This document shows positions 11,377 through 22,350 of a stretch of DNA of 64,000 nt, one piece after another (position 1 is the first letter of the stretch; the number at the start of each line of letters is the position of its first letter). The translations under genes and the position numbers were made by a program. The stretch comes from Pholis gunnellus. Its lineage: Eukaryota; Chordata; Actinopteri; Perciformes; Pholidae. The stretch is from contig OU342809.1 in NCBI GenBank assembly GCA_910591455.2, forward strand, positions 18,207,427 to 18,271,426. The letters are read 5' to 3'. A model generated the notes under the pieces. That model did no database searches. It had not been told where the DNA came from and saw only the letters and a list, made by a program, of their open reading frames with translations.

Positions 11377-12499
11377 ACACTGGAGCTCTGTCTCAGTTCC
11401 TCCCTGTAATATGTATTTTTTAGACGGCTCCGTGTGAGAGTGACATCAAATGTGTGTATTTACTAATAAAGACATATTTCCAACTCTATGATTGAACTAT
11501 TGTCTTTTCCCTCGTAAAAAAAGTGAGTTGTTTTTCTTTGATTGTTCTGCATCACTTAGCTTGACACCGCCATTTAATTTTTTAAATCTCTATGGATTTT
11601 TCATTCCGTACTAATTTTAGTATTTTCCAAACAGCATTATGCAACACAAAAAGTTTAAAGGTGAAAGAGTGCTTCACAGAAAATGGAAGCAAAGGAATGA
11701 GGGCCGGGTGTGATCAGATCCAACCCCTTTGCTGCAACACCAATCCTGATATATTGTGTTGGAGCTGTGTGATAAAGTCAAAGGTGGGGCCTGTTTCATG
11801 GTTACCTAAAGTTGAGCTGGTAAAAGTGCTCATACACATGAACAAGAGGCCTTAGGAGCACAATGATTACGATAAGATGATGGTATGATCAAGAAAAGCC
11901 ACCGGGAATCTAAAACAATATCGACAAGTTGTAAACAGATTCAGGAATGTGTCAGCCTGTTAAACTGGAAGGAACTATAGATCGAGAGAAGGATGTTGGT
12001 GGTTTGTGACTCCAAAGAATGTGTAGATTGCTTTCTCTAAGGGCCCTTTTTATGAGTTTGTGTCAGACAAGATTACCATTTTATACCAGTAATGGCAGCA
12101 GCAAAGAGTGCGAACTGCCAAGATAAAGAACTATTGAGTCAGACTCCAGTCACAGATGGATTTAATCCTGATGAACAAAGTGTGCTCTGTACAACTGTAT
12201 GAACCAGTGAAATACACAAACCTTTTAGTTTTTATTGATGAAATCATTTAAATACAATATACTGTGCACAGATGCAGGTAGAACCATCGTCTTAAACTTA
12301 CATTACCATGAAATCAATCATCAATATAATCATCAAAACTATTTCAAACTGTACAGTTGGCGCTCATTTAGTGCATAACTTTTTGTATTGAAATATTGAA
12401 ATCAGTTTAGTTGAACCACGGTTAATCATGTGTAACTTCAGAGGTGACTCGTGCTGAAAGCTTTTATCACAAACGGAAACTTTACTGCAACCAGAACAG
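11377..12499. other. Duplicated spacer between uqcrfs1 exon 2 and ZNF-A
   Basis: Contains the uqcrfs1 3' UTR and, on the other strand, the presumed 3' UTR of ZNF-A. The same spacer recurs at 28160-29298 and 44460-45582, and its right part also at 37575-38011 and 52536-52763. No coding gene is supported. Just downstream of the ZNF stop (about 12400-12505) a decayed extra zinc finger can still be read on the minus strand. Confidence 0.7.
11465..11470 (+). terminator. uqcrfs1 polyadenylation signal
   Basis: AATAAA lies 89 bp after the stop codon. The same signal is kept at 44548-44553 after the third exon-2 copy; the second copy has ACTAATAAAAAC at the same place (about 28248). Confidence 0.75.
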
Positions 12500-15400
12500 C
12501 TAAAGGGGATCGTTTCCTGTGTGGATTCTCATGTGTTTCTGTAAATTTGAACGATGGTTAAAAGATTTCTTGCAAACTGAGCAGCTGAAAGGTTTCTCTC
12601 CTGTGTGGATTCTCATGTGTACCTTTAAATGTGGACGATTGTTAAAAGATTTCTTGCAAACTGAGCAGCTGAAAGATTTTTCTCCTGTGTGGATTCTCAT
12701 GTGTCTCTGTAAATGTGAAGAACGGTTAAAAGATTTCTTACAGACTGAGCAGCTGAAAGGTTTCTCTCCTGTGTGGGTTATCACGTGTCTCCGTAAATGT
12801 GCATGATTGTTAAAAGATTTCTTGCAAACTGAGCAGCTGAAAGGTTTTTCTCCTGTGTGGATTCTAATGTGTATCGTTAAAGTTGAACGCAGGTTAAAAG
12901 ATTTATTGCAAACGGAGCAGCTGAAAGTTTTTTCTCCTGTGTGGGTTCTCATGTGCATCTGTAAATGTGAATGCTGGTTAAAAGATTTCTTGCAAACTGA
13001 GCAGCTGAAAGGTTTTTCTCCTGTGTGGATTCTCATGTGTTTCTGCAAACTTGAAGAACCGATAAATGATTTCTTGCAAAAGGAGCAGCTGAAAGGTTTT
13101 TCTCCTGTGTGGGTTCTCATGTGACTCTGTAAAGTTGAACGCTGCTTAAAACATTTCTTACAGACTGAGCAGCTGTAAGGTTTCTCTCCTGTGTGGATTC
13201 TCATGTGTATCTGCAAATATGAACGATAGTGAAAAGATTTCTTGCAAACGGAGCAGCTGAAAGGTTTCTCTCCTGTGTGGGTTCTCATGTGTCTCTTCAG
13301 ATTTTGACTATTGACAAATGTTTTCTCACACTCAGAGCATCTAAAATGTTTCTCACCAGCGCTACATCTTGAATCACTGACACGGATTTCATCAGGTTTC
13401 AAATAGTTTAAACCTGACTGAGGTTCTCTGGTCTTACAATCACCGCTGTCATCAGTGTCAGAAGAGTCTCCAGTCTTCTCATCAGTATCTGGTTCTGGAT
13501 GTCTATCTGGATCCAAGTTCCTGTCTGGTTCTGATCCTCCACAGTCCTTTCCATCAGCTTCTGTTTCCATCTGTTCAGTTTGTCTTTGATGAAGCTGTGA
13601 GGACTGAGCTTCCTCTTCTTCATCGTCACTCTTCACAGGAGTGAATGAGAACTTGACATCAGCCTCCTCCAGACCTTGAAGCTGCTCTCCTTCCTGACTG
13701 GGGCAGAGTTCCTCCTGTTCCTCTTTAATGTGTGAGGGCTCTGGGTCCTCCTGGTCCAGACTGGAGCTCCACTCCTGCTGCTCAGAGGGAACCTCTTCTT
13801 TAACCACCAACAGCTGCTGGACGTCTGCAGGGAAACAGTAAACACACACAGAGGCGTTACAAAGACATTGGAGTATTGAGCAAATAGTCTCCTGTACATA
13901 CACTTCCAGAGTATCAATAGAACCAGATAATACAATCATTTAATCAATGTATGTGACCATGAACATATGAACCAGTTTCAGGTGCTTGTCACATTTTTCA
14001 CCCCCGCTTTATTTTAAATATGATTATCATTCAAATGTATCATTCTGGTGTAGTCTTAGAAGAAAATTAAGTGATAAGACATTTACTTTAAGCAAAAAAC
14101 TAATTTATTATTCAGTTATTAATCAGTATTTCAGCTCTAGTTGAGCAGCTGGCTAGTTAGCTTTTTTTTATCATCAATTATTATTATTGTTATTATTAAC
14201 CTTTATTTAGACAAAATCCATTGAGACCTAGGTCTCATTTTCAAAGGTTTTAGTCAAATAAAAACAAAGTTAGCAAGAGTAGTGAGAACCATCGCCTATA
14301 CAAAATAAAGTGATTAGTTTTCATTACTGTATGGCTTCATATTAACTTCTACTGTTACTGTAAAGCTGTTAGAATTGTGGCCTATCTTCTATTTGCAATT
14401 AATATGCATTCAATCCAGTTCAATTATTTAAATTAAAATGATAATCTACTCTGAATAAGGTAGCTTATCAAGAGTAAAATAATAGCTGTGATCTATACAC
14501 ACACACCTCTGCATTAGCAACCTGCTGAAATGAAGGTACAGGCTCCTTAACCCTCTGTCTCATTACTTCAGGATCCTTGGGAGCAACTGCACGTGGGACT
14601 GTTGGGACTGTTAGTCCACTGGCTGTGGTCATTACAGTGAACAGTGTCTGTCAGTGCGATGAGAGGGCATGTGAGCCCTTGTTGCTGTAGTTCATCTCAT
14701 TGGAGCAGAGGCTGCATTTAGCATACTCTGCCTTATCAATGTATTTAAAATACTGTGACAGCGTGAAGCTGTACTCACGTCTGTTGAGACCTCCACCTTT
14801 ATCCAGGCCCAGCTCCACTCACATCTCAGCCCTGCGTCAAGCTGCGCTACACAAACAGCCTCCTCTTCCTGAAGCTCTTTGACCTCATCATCTCATCAGT
14901 ATCTGGGCCTCATCATCGTGGTCATAAAAGTTATCACCACGAAATCGCCTCATTCTACTTTGAGTTAAAACAAACAACCTGCAACCAGATCCGCCGGTAT
15001 TTTGGTTTAACGTTAATGACTGACCGTGTGAACTGAACCGGAACATGACTGCGGCCAAGTGGTCCGGCATCCGCGGAACCACGGTGACGTCAGCCGGCAC
15101 TTGAAATGTAATGCTCGTCTATTCGTGGTGCTATGGTACGGGTGCTTGGATAGCCCAAAAAGCCCGGAAATAGACCTATATTTCATCAATAATTTGCCTA
15201 ATTTGTTCAAAAAACAACGTCATTTTGTATATGATATGAAATCCAACAATAATAAAATCTGAAGTTACACTGCTGTATACTCTTTAATTGAAAAAGGGTT
15301 TGAAAATTATAATGCTACCTAATAATAATCTTTGATCTGTAATAAAAACATTTCCTTCATTGGTTAGCTAACATTTCCATTGGAGTTCTGTTCATGATGA

Positions 15401-18400
15401 CCCCATATATCTCCATGTCAAATGTAATGTAATTTTACTGTACATTTTTTAAGATAACTAAAAGGCAAAGTCAACTCAAATGTAATTCCTTTTCATAAAT
15501 TAAGGATTTGTTTTTTATAAAATGTCAAATATAGGGAAATTATTAATATAATATGAGCTAATTTTGCCTATATTTTCTCAAACATTGTACAGTAAAATCT
15601 CATGAAATTAGACATGTACATAGTAAAGGTCCTCATGGACAACAATCCAGTGAAAGTGTAATATAACCTCTTAAGGAATTCAAGTAATCAAAGTCCAAAT
15701 ATGAAGAAATTATGAAAATGAAGGCCATTTGAGTTGACTTTACCTTTAATTTTCTCAAAAACTGTACAGTAAAATATCATGAAATTAGACATGTACGTAG
15801 TAGGGGTTGTCATGAACAACAATCCAGTGACATTTTGATATAACCTCTTAAGGATTTGTTTTTATAAAATGTAAAATATAGGGAAATTATGAATATCATA
15901 ATTTCATTTGAGCTAACTTTGCCTTTAATTATCTCAAAAACTTTACAGTAATAGCTCATGAAATTAGACAACTGCCTGCAGATTAATGTTGCAAGGTGTA
16001 TCGATACTAAAAAGGTACCGCGGTACCCGGACGTGAAAAACGATACGATTTTGCATATTTTTAGTATCGCTACTTCATTAAAATAGCGCGCGATCAGAAC
16101 GCACTCACTGTTCCGCTTCCTGTCATGCTGCCTGTACGCATTGACTGCAAGGGGGCGGGGCTGCCCAGCGCTCACACACGCAACAGGCAGCCTGCGAGTG
16201 ATCGCAGGGGAGACATGGCGTCAAGTGCAGGAGCTTTTGCCGACCGTCCTCGGCTTGTTAGAAAAAAAGATGCCAGAAGTGAAATCTGGAAGTACTTTGG
16301 CTATATTGCAGACAAGTGAAGGAAAGCCCACTGACATGCAGAGACCCGTCTGTAAAACGTGTTTCAAAGCCACACAGACCAAGGGACACGTCAAACATGG
16401 CAAAGCACCTTTCCGACAGACACCCCGAACCTTTCAAAGAGTTCAGAGAACGACAGGTAAGCAAATGTGGTTATAAACATGAACACCCCCAAGCTCACCC
16501 TTAAACAGCCTAACACGAGCCGTAGCCTAGTTTGACGACAAGCCTATATGATCATGAGGTCACAATGCACACAAAAGTGTACTAAATGAAACACAATTGA
16601 TGCAAAATGGCTACATGCTGGTGGATCTTGAGCTAATTATTTGTATTTTTAGTTAAGGAAAAATAATTATTCCATGAATTAAGATAAAATATGAAGTGAA
16701 AATATCAAACTCACTATGCAAGTAAATTAAGCATTTTTTATCCACCCACTCCCACAGACAGTCAAACAGATGCCAGAGAGTTCCCTTCCAGCTGTGTTTG
16801 AAAGCCAGCAGAAATATGAGAGAGGCTCAACAGATGCGAAGAGGTTAAACAGAGCAGTGGGCTGAGTTCATCTGTACTGATCAGGTGCCAATATACACAG
16901 TCGAAAAAACTGGATTTAGGAATCTTGTGCATGCGTTGGACAGAAAATATGATATGCCAGGGAGAAATTATTTCATGAACAATGAAATTCCACAGATCTA
17001 CAATGAGACCAATCAGGTTATTCAGGCTCAACTTCAATGCCAGCCTTGTTTTGCTCTCACCACTGACCTCTGGACAAGCAGGGCAGTTGATGCATACATG
17101 GCACTCACAATCCAGTACGTAACCTGGGAAATGAAGTCCTGGTGTTTAAAAACCTGGGAAATGCAGTCCTGGTGTTTAAGGATGTACTCCTTTGTATTCA
17201 GACCATACTGCAGATTCTATCCATGAAGCGCTGGAGGAGATGGTGTGTGAAAAATGGGGATTGGACATGCCAAAAATGGCTGATAATACCTACTGACAAT
17301 GCCTCCAACAACAAAAAGGCATTTGAAAATTACACTTGGATACCCTGTTTTGGGCATAATCTACATTTGGCAGTGGGCAAGGCTTTAGGCCTGGACAACA
17401 TTAAAACAAGCTTGTCCAGGCTTTGGACAACCTTGTCTGCATTTTGCAGGTCAAATAAAATTATTTTTGTGCAACAATTAAATCCACATACAGTATTTGT
17501 TATGTTTTTTGTCTCTTTTTATATGCCCCCTTGCTATATCTGTCTGTGTGAAGAGGGTGGTCAGGTATGTTTTGCGTTTCATGTTGTGTTTTTGTCTTGA
17601 AAAACATTAATGTGCATGTGTTCCAACTGATTCCAAATACATTAGTTTTAGAACAATGCCTTTGATCACCACCACACTAAGGAAGTAGGTAGAGCTATAC
17701 AGACCAAGGCTTTTACGAAGCGTAATGTCTAGATTTTCAAAATAGAGAATCGAAACAGACATACAGTAAAATGACATTACATTTTTAATGGACATAGTCC
17801 GAGTGATCATGAACAAGAATCCATTGAAAATGTACTACAACCTCTTCAGGAACTGTTTATTTAACAGTTAAAATATGAGGAAATTATGAATATCATAATT
17901 TCATTTGGGCCAACTTTGCCTTTAATTATCTCAGAAAATGTAGTCAAATTACATTACATTTGACATGGAGATATATGGGGTCATCATGAACAGAACTCCA
18001 ATAGAAATGTTAGCCAACCAATGAAGGAAATGTTTATTACAGATCAAAGATTATTATTTGGTCATATTATAATTTTTGAACACCCTTTTCAATTAAATGT
18101 TTCATCAAGTTACATTTTTTCCTCCTAAATCGCGATAATGACGAACGTTAACAGTCGACAAAGTTCCGCATCCAGTGGACGTTAGCCTCAACCCATCAAG
18201 TCTGAACGGTAACGGAACTTAAACTTTAACGGAGGGAAATGAAGACGCTGTAGACATCTTAACGCTGATTGGCCAAGACTCGACACGTCACATCAAAGAT
18301 GTTTTATTGCAAAGATCACAACATCACCCGTTCTCATTGTATCACTCCAATCTGATAAACGCTGGCTGGCCAGTTGACCCCCCCCCAAAAAAACAAAAGC

Positions 18401-18725
18401 GACAAGTTTGCAGATATGAAATCAGGGGAAGAAGAAAAAGATTAATTGCCACCGACTTTCACTCAAAACTACATTACAAGTTATCAGCCGGAGTATGAAC
18501 AGTGTTTGAGAGAAGAAATAAAGTGAACCTACGTGCTCTTTGTATCCGAACTTCCGGGTTGAAAACAGCGTCCAGTAGTTCCCGTTGTCTCTTGTTCTGC
18601 TCTTTTAAACGAGAGAGTTCCTCCTCGTACTCTGCTATCGTTCTTTCAAACAGACCAAATATCTCTTCATCAGCCGCAGTTAGTCGCTGGTTGACTAAAG
18701 ATCTCAGCATTTCTACTTTAGACAT
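12500..18725 (-). CDS. ZNF-A: C2H2 zinc-finger protein, 10 fingers, two exons
   Basis: Exon 1 is 18533-18725 and exon 2 is 12500-13824, joined in frame (193 + 1325 nt) to 505 aa. Exon 1 encodes a charged, probably coiled-coil module starting MSKVEMLRSLVNQRL and ending near NPEVRIQRA, which fronts many fish zinc-finger predictions; it is not KRAB, SCAN or BTB. Exon 2 opens with an acidic, Gln/Glu-rich linker (VQQLLVVKEEVP, then DEEEEAQSS) and then ten Krueppel-type fingers with TGEKPF linkers. Helix residues -1/3/6 in order: NNR, YYI, QTS, GSK, QHM, LTI, NHR, RHR, NHV, HNK. A nuclear DNA-binding, probably repressive role is inferred. The 4.7-kb intron holds nested transposons. The near-identical partner is ZNF-D, which has only 8 fingers. 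The start was set at MSKVEM because it is shared by all five genes; an upstream in-frame Met exists only in A and D. Confidence 0.88.
13976..14002. other. 27-bp micro-inversion relative to blocks C and E
   Basis: TTTCAGGTGCTTGTCACATT and the following 7 bases are the exact reverse complement of 39683-39709 (and of the matching place in block E, about 54411-54437). Block D has the same orientation as A (46893-46919). Confidence 0.8.
14003..15044 (-). mobile_element. hATb copy in the ZNF-A intron, first part
   Basis: Reverse-strand copy of the element at 5762-7050. The BED finger is readable on the minus strand (CSLCSNEMNYSNKGSHAL at about 14650-14710). The left terminal repeat is lost in this block. 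The copy is interrupted after 15044 and resumes at 18098. Confidence 0.75.
15045..18097. mobile_element. 3.05-kb composite element inserted into the hATb copy
   Basis: It splits the hATb sequence, which continues at 18098. Inside are long imperfect inverted repeats: about 15270-15430 matches the reverse complement of about 17935-18095 (shared blocks include CATATATCTCCATGTC and ATAATCTTTGATCTG). Related AT-rich motifs (GAAATTAGACATGTAC, AACCTCTTAAGGA) recur in direct and inverted form through 15400-15970 and 17750-17930, as subterminal repeats. The core holds a degenerate hAT transposase (next entry). The same insertion is at 47962-50990 in block D. Confidence 0.6.
16125..17450 (+). pseudogene. 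Decayed Ac-like hAT transposase (ZBED1-like)
   Basis: The first part reads as a BED finger spread over two frames: RSEIWKYFGYIAD, then RPVCKTCFK, then NMAKHLSDRHPEPF, ending at a possible donor GTAAGC (16455). A second block from about 16756 gives PIYTVEKTGFRNLVHALD and FALTTDLWTSRAVDAYMALT, the typical DDE-region start of Ac-like hAT proteins; IPTDNASNNKKAF and CFGHNLHLAVGKAL follow. Stops and frameshifts occur in each block, and the C-terminal dimerisation domain is missing. An 18-bp palindrome-rich start (GGTACCGCGGTACC, about 16013) may be part of its 5' terminal repeat; no partner was found on the right. Confidence 0.75.
18098..18418 (-). mobile_element. hATb copy in the ZNF-A intron, second part with terminal repeat
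   Basis: Continues the hATb sequence after the insertion and ends in AAGTTTGCAGATATG, the reverse of the CATACCTGCAAACTT terminus seen at 5762. It is followed by AAATCAG, which also precedes the left end of the C and E copies (39655-39661), as expected for a target duplication of 7-8 bp. Confidence 0.7.
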
Positions 18726-19628
18726 TTTCACTAAACCACAGAAACTTTTCCTCCAGACTAACTCCGTTAAAAACACCGTTTACTCTCATTACACTCTGAC
18801 TAGCGCTCCCCGTCGGTCTGTTTCCAGTGTAGTGTATTTTCCTCAATACACATGAAACAGCATACTTGCTTGACTATGTCCTTTGTTAGGAGCAGATGTA
18901 TGGAATGTGGGAGGCCCGTGTAGGAGGCATGTCCTTGATTTATGCGCCCTGTGACATGTCCAGATGTTTTATATTATCGGAGCAGGCATACGAGGAGGGG
19001 CCGGTGTGCCAGTTTAACTGGTTTTGAATTAACTGGTTTATGGTCGAGTGCGTAAAGCAGATGTGTGGTAGGAGTGGCCTTTCAGGACCCATGTTGAATA
19101 AACAGGAAATAAACATTTCTCCTCTCTCTTTCACGTAGTTTCCACGGTTTCTTATGAAAGCATATAAAGCGAACACTTTGCTGGATAATGTACTACTCGT
19201 TCGCGTGGCTGTGGTTGAGATTCTGAGGACACATAACGAGGACCAGAGTGAATGACAGAGTTGGTGGTAGGTGTCGATGCCTGTTCAAAATACTTACGTC
19301 AATAAATCCTTTATGAAACGCTCTGTTGTCCGTCTTATATTTGTATCATATATCGTTATTAATCTGATGTGGAGTCGATCTCAGACCGATAGACCTGTCC
19401 GTGCATTCATGCAGCCTGTGAGTTAAACATGTACTGAGCTCAAACACCGCATACAGATCGACGACTGTCAGCTGTGGGAAACTGTGATCCACCCAGATTA
19501 TCTTGTGATTCAATTGATGTATGCTATCCACCATCGATCATAATTCATATTAAAGACTTCGGACATTCATGTTATGCTAACGATACTCTACACTGTGCAG
19601 CACACATTCATCCAGATAAGACATGACT
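18726..19628. other. Upstream region of ZNF-A
   Basis: The first about 100 bp match the upstream region of all five zinc-finger genes and probably hold promoter and 5' UTR. From about 18829 (after GTTTCCAG) the sequence is private to blocks A and D. It contains AATAAATCC near 19300 and could be an LTR or other inserted DNA, but no duplicated flank was found. No gene is supported. Confidence 0.5.
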
Positions 19629-19736
19629 TCAGTGTTGACAGTGATGATCTTTTTTTCAACCAAAAATGCTTTGCGCTGGTTAGGGGGTACTTGGCTGAAA
19701 ACATATTTCACAGGGGGTACATCACTGAAAAAAGGT
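19629..19736 (+). mobile_element. Truncated hAT 3' end, target of the foldback element
   Basis: The sequence GGGGGTACATCACTGAAAAA is the 3' portion of a fish hAT family; its last 12 bases (TGAGAACCACTG) lie at 27402-27413, after the large element. Right after that comes AGCTAGAC. The 5' part of this hAT is missing at the end of block A. Confidence 0.65.
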
Positions 19737-19822
19737 GCAGGGCCGAGATCCTTTTTGCGGCACTGGCACCCAGTGGCAGGTGTCGGAACTGTGTCAGTCA
19801 GGTGCCACAACTGTGGCAGTCG

Positions 19823-19895
19823 AGCGGCACTGAGCGGCACTGTTCGGCACCTGAGTGGCACTGTTCGGCACCTGAGCGGCACTGTTCGGCAGCTG
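19823..19895 (+). repeat. 21-bp near-terminal repeat array
   Basis: About three copies of a 21-bp unit GGCACTGTTCGGCACCTGAG. The core GGCAC is the reverse complement of the GTGCC core of the inner array. The mirror copy is at 27225-27305. Confidence 0.8.
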
Positions 19896-20339
19896 CCGAG
19901 CTGAGTGGGCGGAGCCACATTTCTAGAGAACACACATTGTTGTTACGACAGGTCAGCTGCCGTAAATCAGTTTTATGATTTTAGTTGAGTCACCGGAGCC
20001 ATCCGTTCTCTGTATACATCCTGTGAGTAACCATGTTGTACTTTTTTGTTTCTTATTCATTTTATTTAAGTATGATTTTGCTGGTTTTGCAACAAAAGGA
20101 AACATAATACACTCCTTCCAAATTATTACTTTTATAGTCATTTACAACAATCGGCAAAAATAATGAAACCAAATCATCCGTTTTATTATCATTTAAAAGT
20201 ATATATATAAAAACGTTTTTAAATGAAAACCCATAAAATCTCCAATCCAAAAATACATGTCTGAAAATATCTGAAATGTCTCAAAACAAGCTGCCAGTGA
20301 CAATAGTTGTCACAAGAGTTCCGCCAGCAGTCAGAGGGG

Positions 20340-20672
20340 TGTCGGAGGGTGCCAGAGAGTGCCGGAGGGTGCCAGAGAGTGCCAGAGAGTGCCGGAGGGT
20401 GCCAGAGAGTGCCGGAGAGTGCCGGAGGGTGCCGGAGGGTGCCAGAGATTGCCGCGAGCAGTCAGAGGGTGCCAGAGAGTGCCAGAGAGTGCCAGAGAGT
20501 GCCGGAGAGTGCCGGAGGGTGCCGGAGGGTGCCAGAGATTGCCGCGAGCAGTCAGAGGGTGCCAGAGAGTGCCGGAGAGTGCCGGAGGGTGCCGGAGGGT
20601 GCCAGAGATTGCCGCGAGCAGTCAGAAAGTGCCAGAGAGTGCCGCGAGCTGTCAGAGGGTGTCGGAGGGCAG
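20340..20672 (+). repeat. 10-bp GTGCC array in the left arm
   Basis: Tandem units with consensus GTGCC[GA]GAG[AG], interspersed with a 20-bp variant TTGCCGCGAGCAGTCAGAGG. Higher-order blocks of 70-80 bp are visible. A 10-bp unit is open in all three frames and creates artificial peptides. Confidence 0.92.
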
Positions 20673-21651
20673 AGGGGTGTGCCCCCCATGGTCCGTGTAT
20701 GTTTTGATAGTCTGTTTTATGGTTTATTTGTTTTTCTTTTCAAGAGCGACGCAAAGTCAGACAGGTAGTTCGGAAGTAAGAATATGTCAAAAAAGGTAAT
20801 AGAATGACCATATACAAGAAAATGGTTCGTCTATGATGCAAGCACATACCAGGGTAACATTAGGAGAAAAATACATAAATATAAATGAATAAATGTGGGC
20901 TGATGGGAGTGTGTTAGCAACAATAGTTGACTACATGCGATTTCATATTAATTTATCCATGTACACAGCAAGAATGAAGTTTTCGATTAATCTGTGGATT
21001 GTTTGATGCAATACAGTTTTTAATATAGTTTAATCAAGGTCATTTTTGTGTGTGCAGAGCTGTTGCTATTTATTCTTCCACCGTATTGCTTTGCTGCTTG
21101 AGTGAACGCAGAGCATAGCCTGTAATAGCCTGAATAAGAGTGTTTACCATTTCTACCACTAGATGGCAGTATACGTGTATTTCAACCATAGATTTGTCAT
21201 ATTTACTTGTGTCTTTGTTAATTGTCTAGGTTATTGATACAGATGGATTTAATGCTGATTATTTCATCTGATATTTGATGTTGATGGTTAATTTGCAACC
21301 TGGTTGTATAAATCATGTATTTACTTGTTATTTGTATATAATAGAAAAGTGAGCATGTGTTCATGAAGCAATACATAATGACAATTGGAAAATAAAGAGA
21401 CGTTTGGTTCATTCTTTTCAAACACTTCGCCTAATTTACCTACTTCATTGATTTAATTGTCACACTTAAATCCTGAATTGACGAGTGAAACAGAAGAAGT
21501 TAAAACGCCAAGATGAGAAGATATAATGTTGGTCAAATACTGTGGTCCAAATTAAAGTACTTCAGTTTCATTGCCATCGATTTTGATTCTAGAATATTCA
21601 AAAAATTCCTAATCTCACAAGACAAGAGCAAAAACAAGATTAAGTTGTTCT

Positions 21652-21965
21652 GTGTCGGAGGGTGCCAGACAGTGCCGGAGAGTGCCACGAGCAGTCAGAG
21701 AGTGCCGGAGAGTGCCGCGAGCAGTCAGAGGGTGCCGGAGAGTGCCAGAGAGTGCCAGAGAGTGCCGGAGAGTGCCGGAGAGTGCCGGAGAGTGCCAGAG
21801 AGTGCCGCGAGCAGTCAGAGGGTGCCAGAGAGTGCCGGAGAGTGCCGGAGAGTGCCGGAGAGTGCCGGAGAGTGCCAGAGAGTGCCAGAGAGTGCCACGA
21901 GCAGTCAGAGGGTGCCAGAGAGTGCCAGAGAGTGCCGCCAGCAGTCAGAAGGGTGCCGACAGTAG
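21652..21965 (+). repeat. Second GTGCC array, only on the left side
   Basis: Another run of the same 10-bp units, directly inside the left arm. There is no equivalent on the right side, where the sequence next to the arm (about 25400-25485) is unrelated. It is the only large asymmetry of the element. Confidence 0.9.
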
Positions 21966-22350
21966 TCAGAGTGTGCGGTTCGGTTTTGCTCGATTTAGGT
22001 TCTGTTTTGTTCTGTTTTCGATGAAAAGTGCTGTTGAAACTTGTTAGATGTAATTAATGTGATGGTGAACAATTCAATAATAGTCAAAATTCTGTTACAC
22101 ATGAAAGCATTAGTATTTGCTGAATCAATAAAGCTGCAGTTGTCATGGGTGGGAACACACAAGGAATAGAACCAGACGCAGAGACTGTCAGGACATTTTT
22201 ATATATCTTAATTACAATCAAAATAAAACTGAACAAGTAAAAAAATGAAATCCACTCCAATTAAACATATAAAAACAACATGAGAATTTATGAACAAATG
22301 AACAAGACTATGTTAGGCGACCCAAACATTTGTCCCTTCTTCACTGAAAA
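21966..22350. other. Left inner spacer of the foldback element
   Basis: AT-rich sequence after the second array. It would include the 3' UTR of the minus-strand gene that ends at 22351. Nothing else is recognised. Confidence 0.4.

Larger units (their letters stand above)
19744..21650 (+). repeat. Left arm of the foldback element
   Basis: Begins CGAGATCCTTTTTGCGGCAC and ends at AAGATTAAGTTGTTC. It aligns as a reverse complement to 25486-27382 almost without interruption, including unique AT-rich stretches (20670-21640), so the homology is not just the simple arrays. Confidence 0.88.

Noticed and set aside
11592..11855. 87-residue plus-strand frame repeated in three blocks
   Set aside because: The block-B copy is disrupted by indels and nothing in the peptide looks like a known domain; treated as duplicated UTR or spacer.
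12519..13124. Plus-strand open frames rich in FLQTEQLKGFSPVW opposite the finger exons
   Set aside because: Antisense shadows of the repeated zinc fingers; the same happens at 29318, 38022, 45602 and 52918.
18502..18855. 117-residue plus-strand frame, repeated at 33367, 41513, 51395 and 57671
   Set aside because: Antisense of the zinc-finger exon 1.
18940..19176. 78-residue minus-strand frame upstream of ZNF-A and ZNF-D
   Set aside because: No domain, no splice context, and conserved only because blocks A and D are recent duplicates.
20340..20672. Possible CRISPR-like or satellite array
   Set aside because: The units are contiguous 10-mers without unique spacers and this is a vertebrate nuclear genome; it belongs to the transposon arms.
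20276..20799. Overlapping open frames of 143-153 residues rich in Arg, Glu, Pro and Cys
   Set aside because: They are three-frame translations of the 10-bp DNA array; the same occurs in both arms and in the 21652-21965 array.
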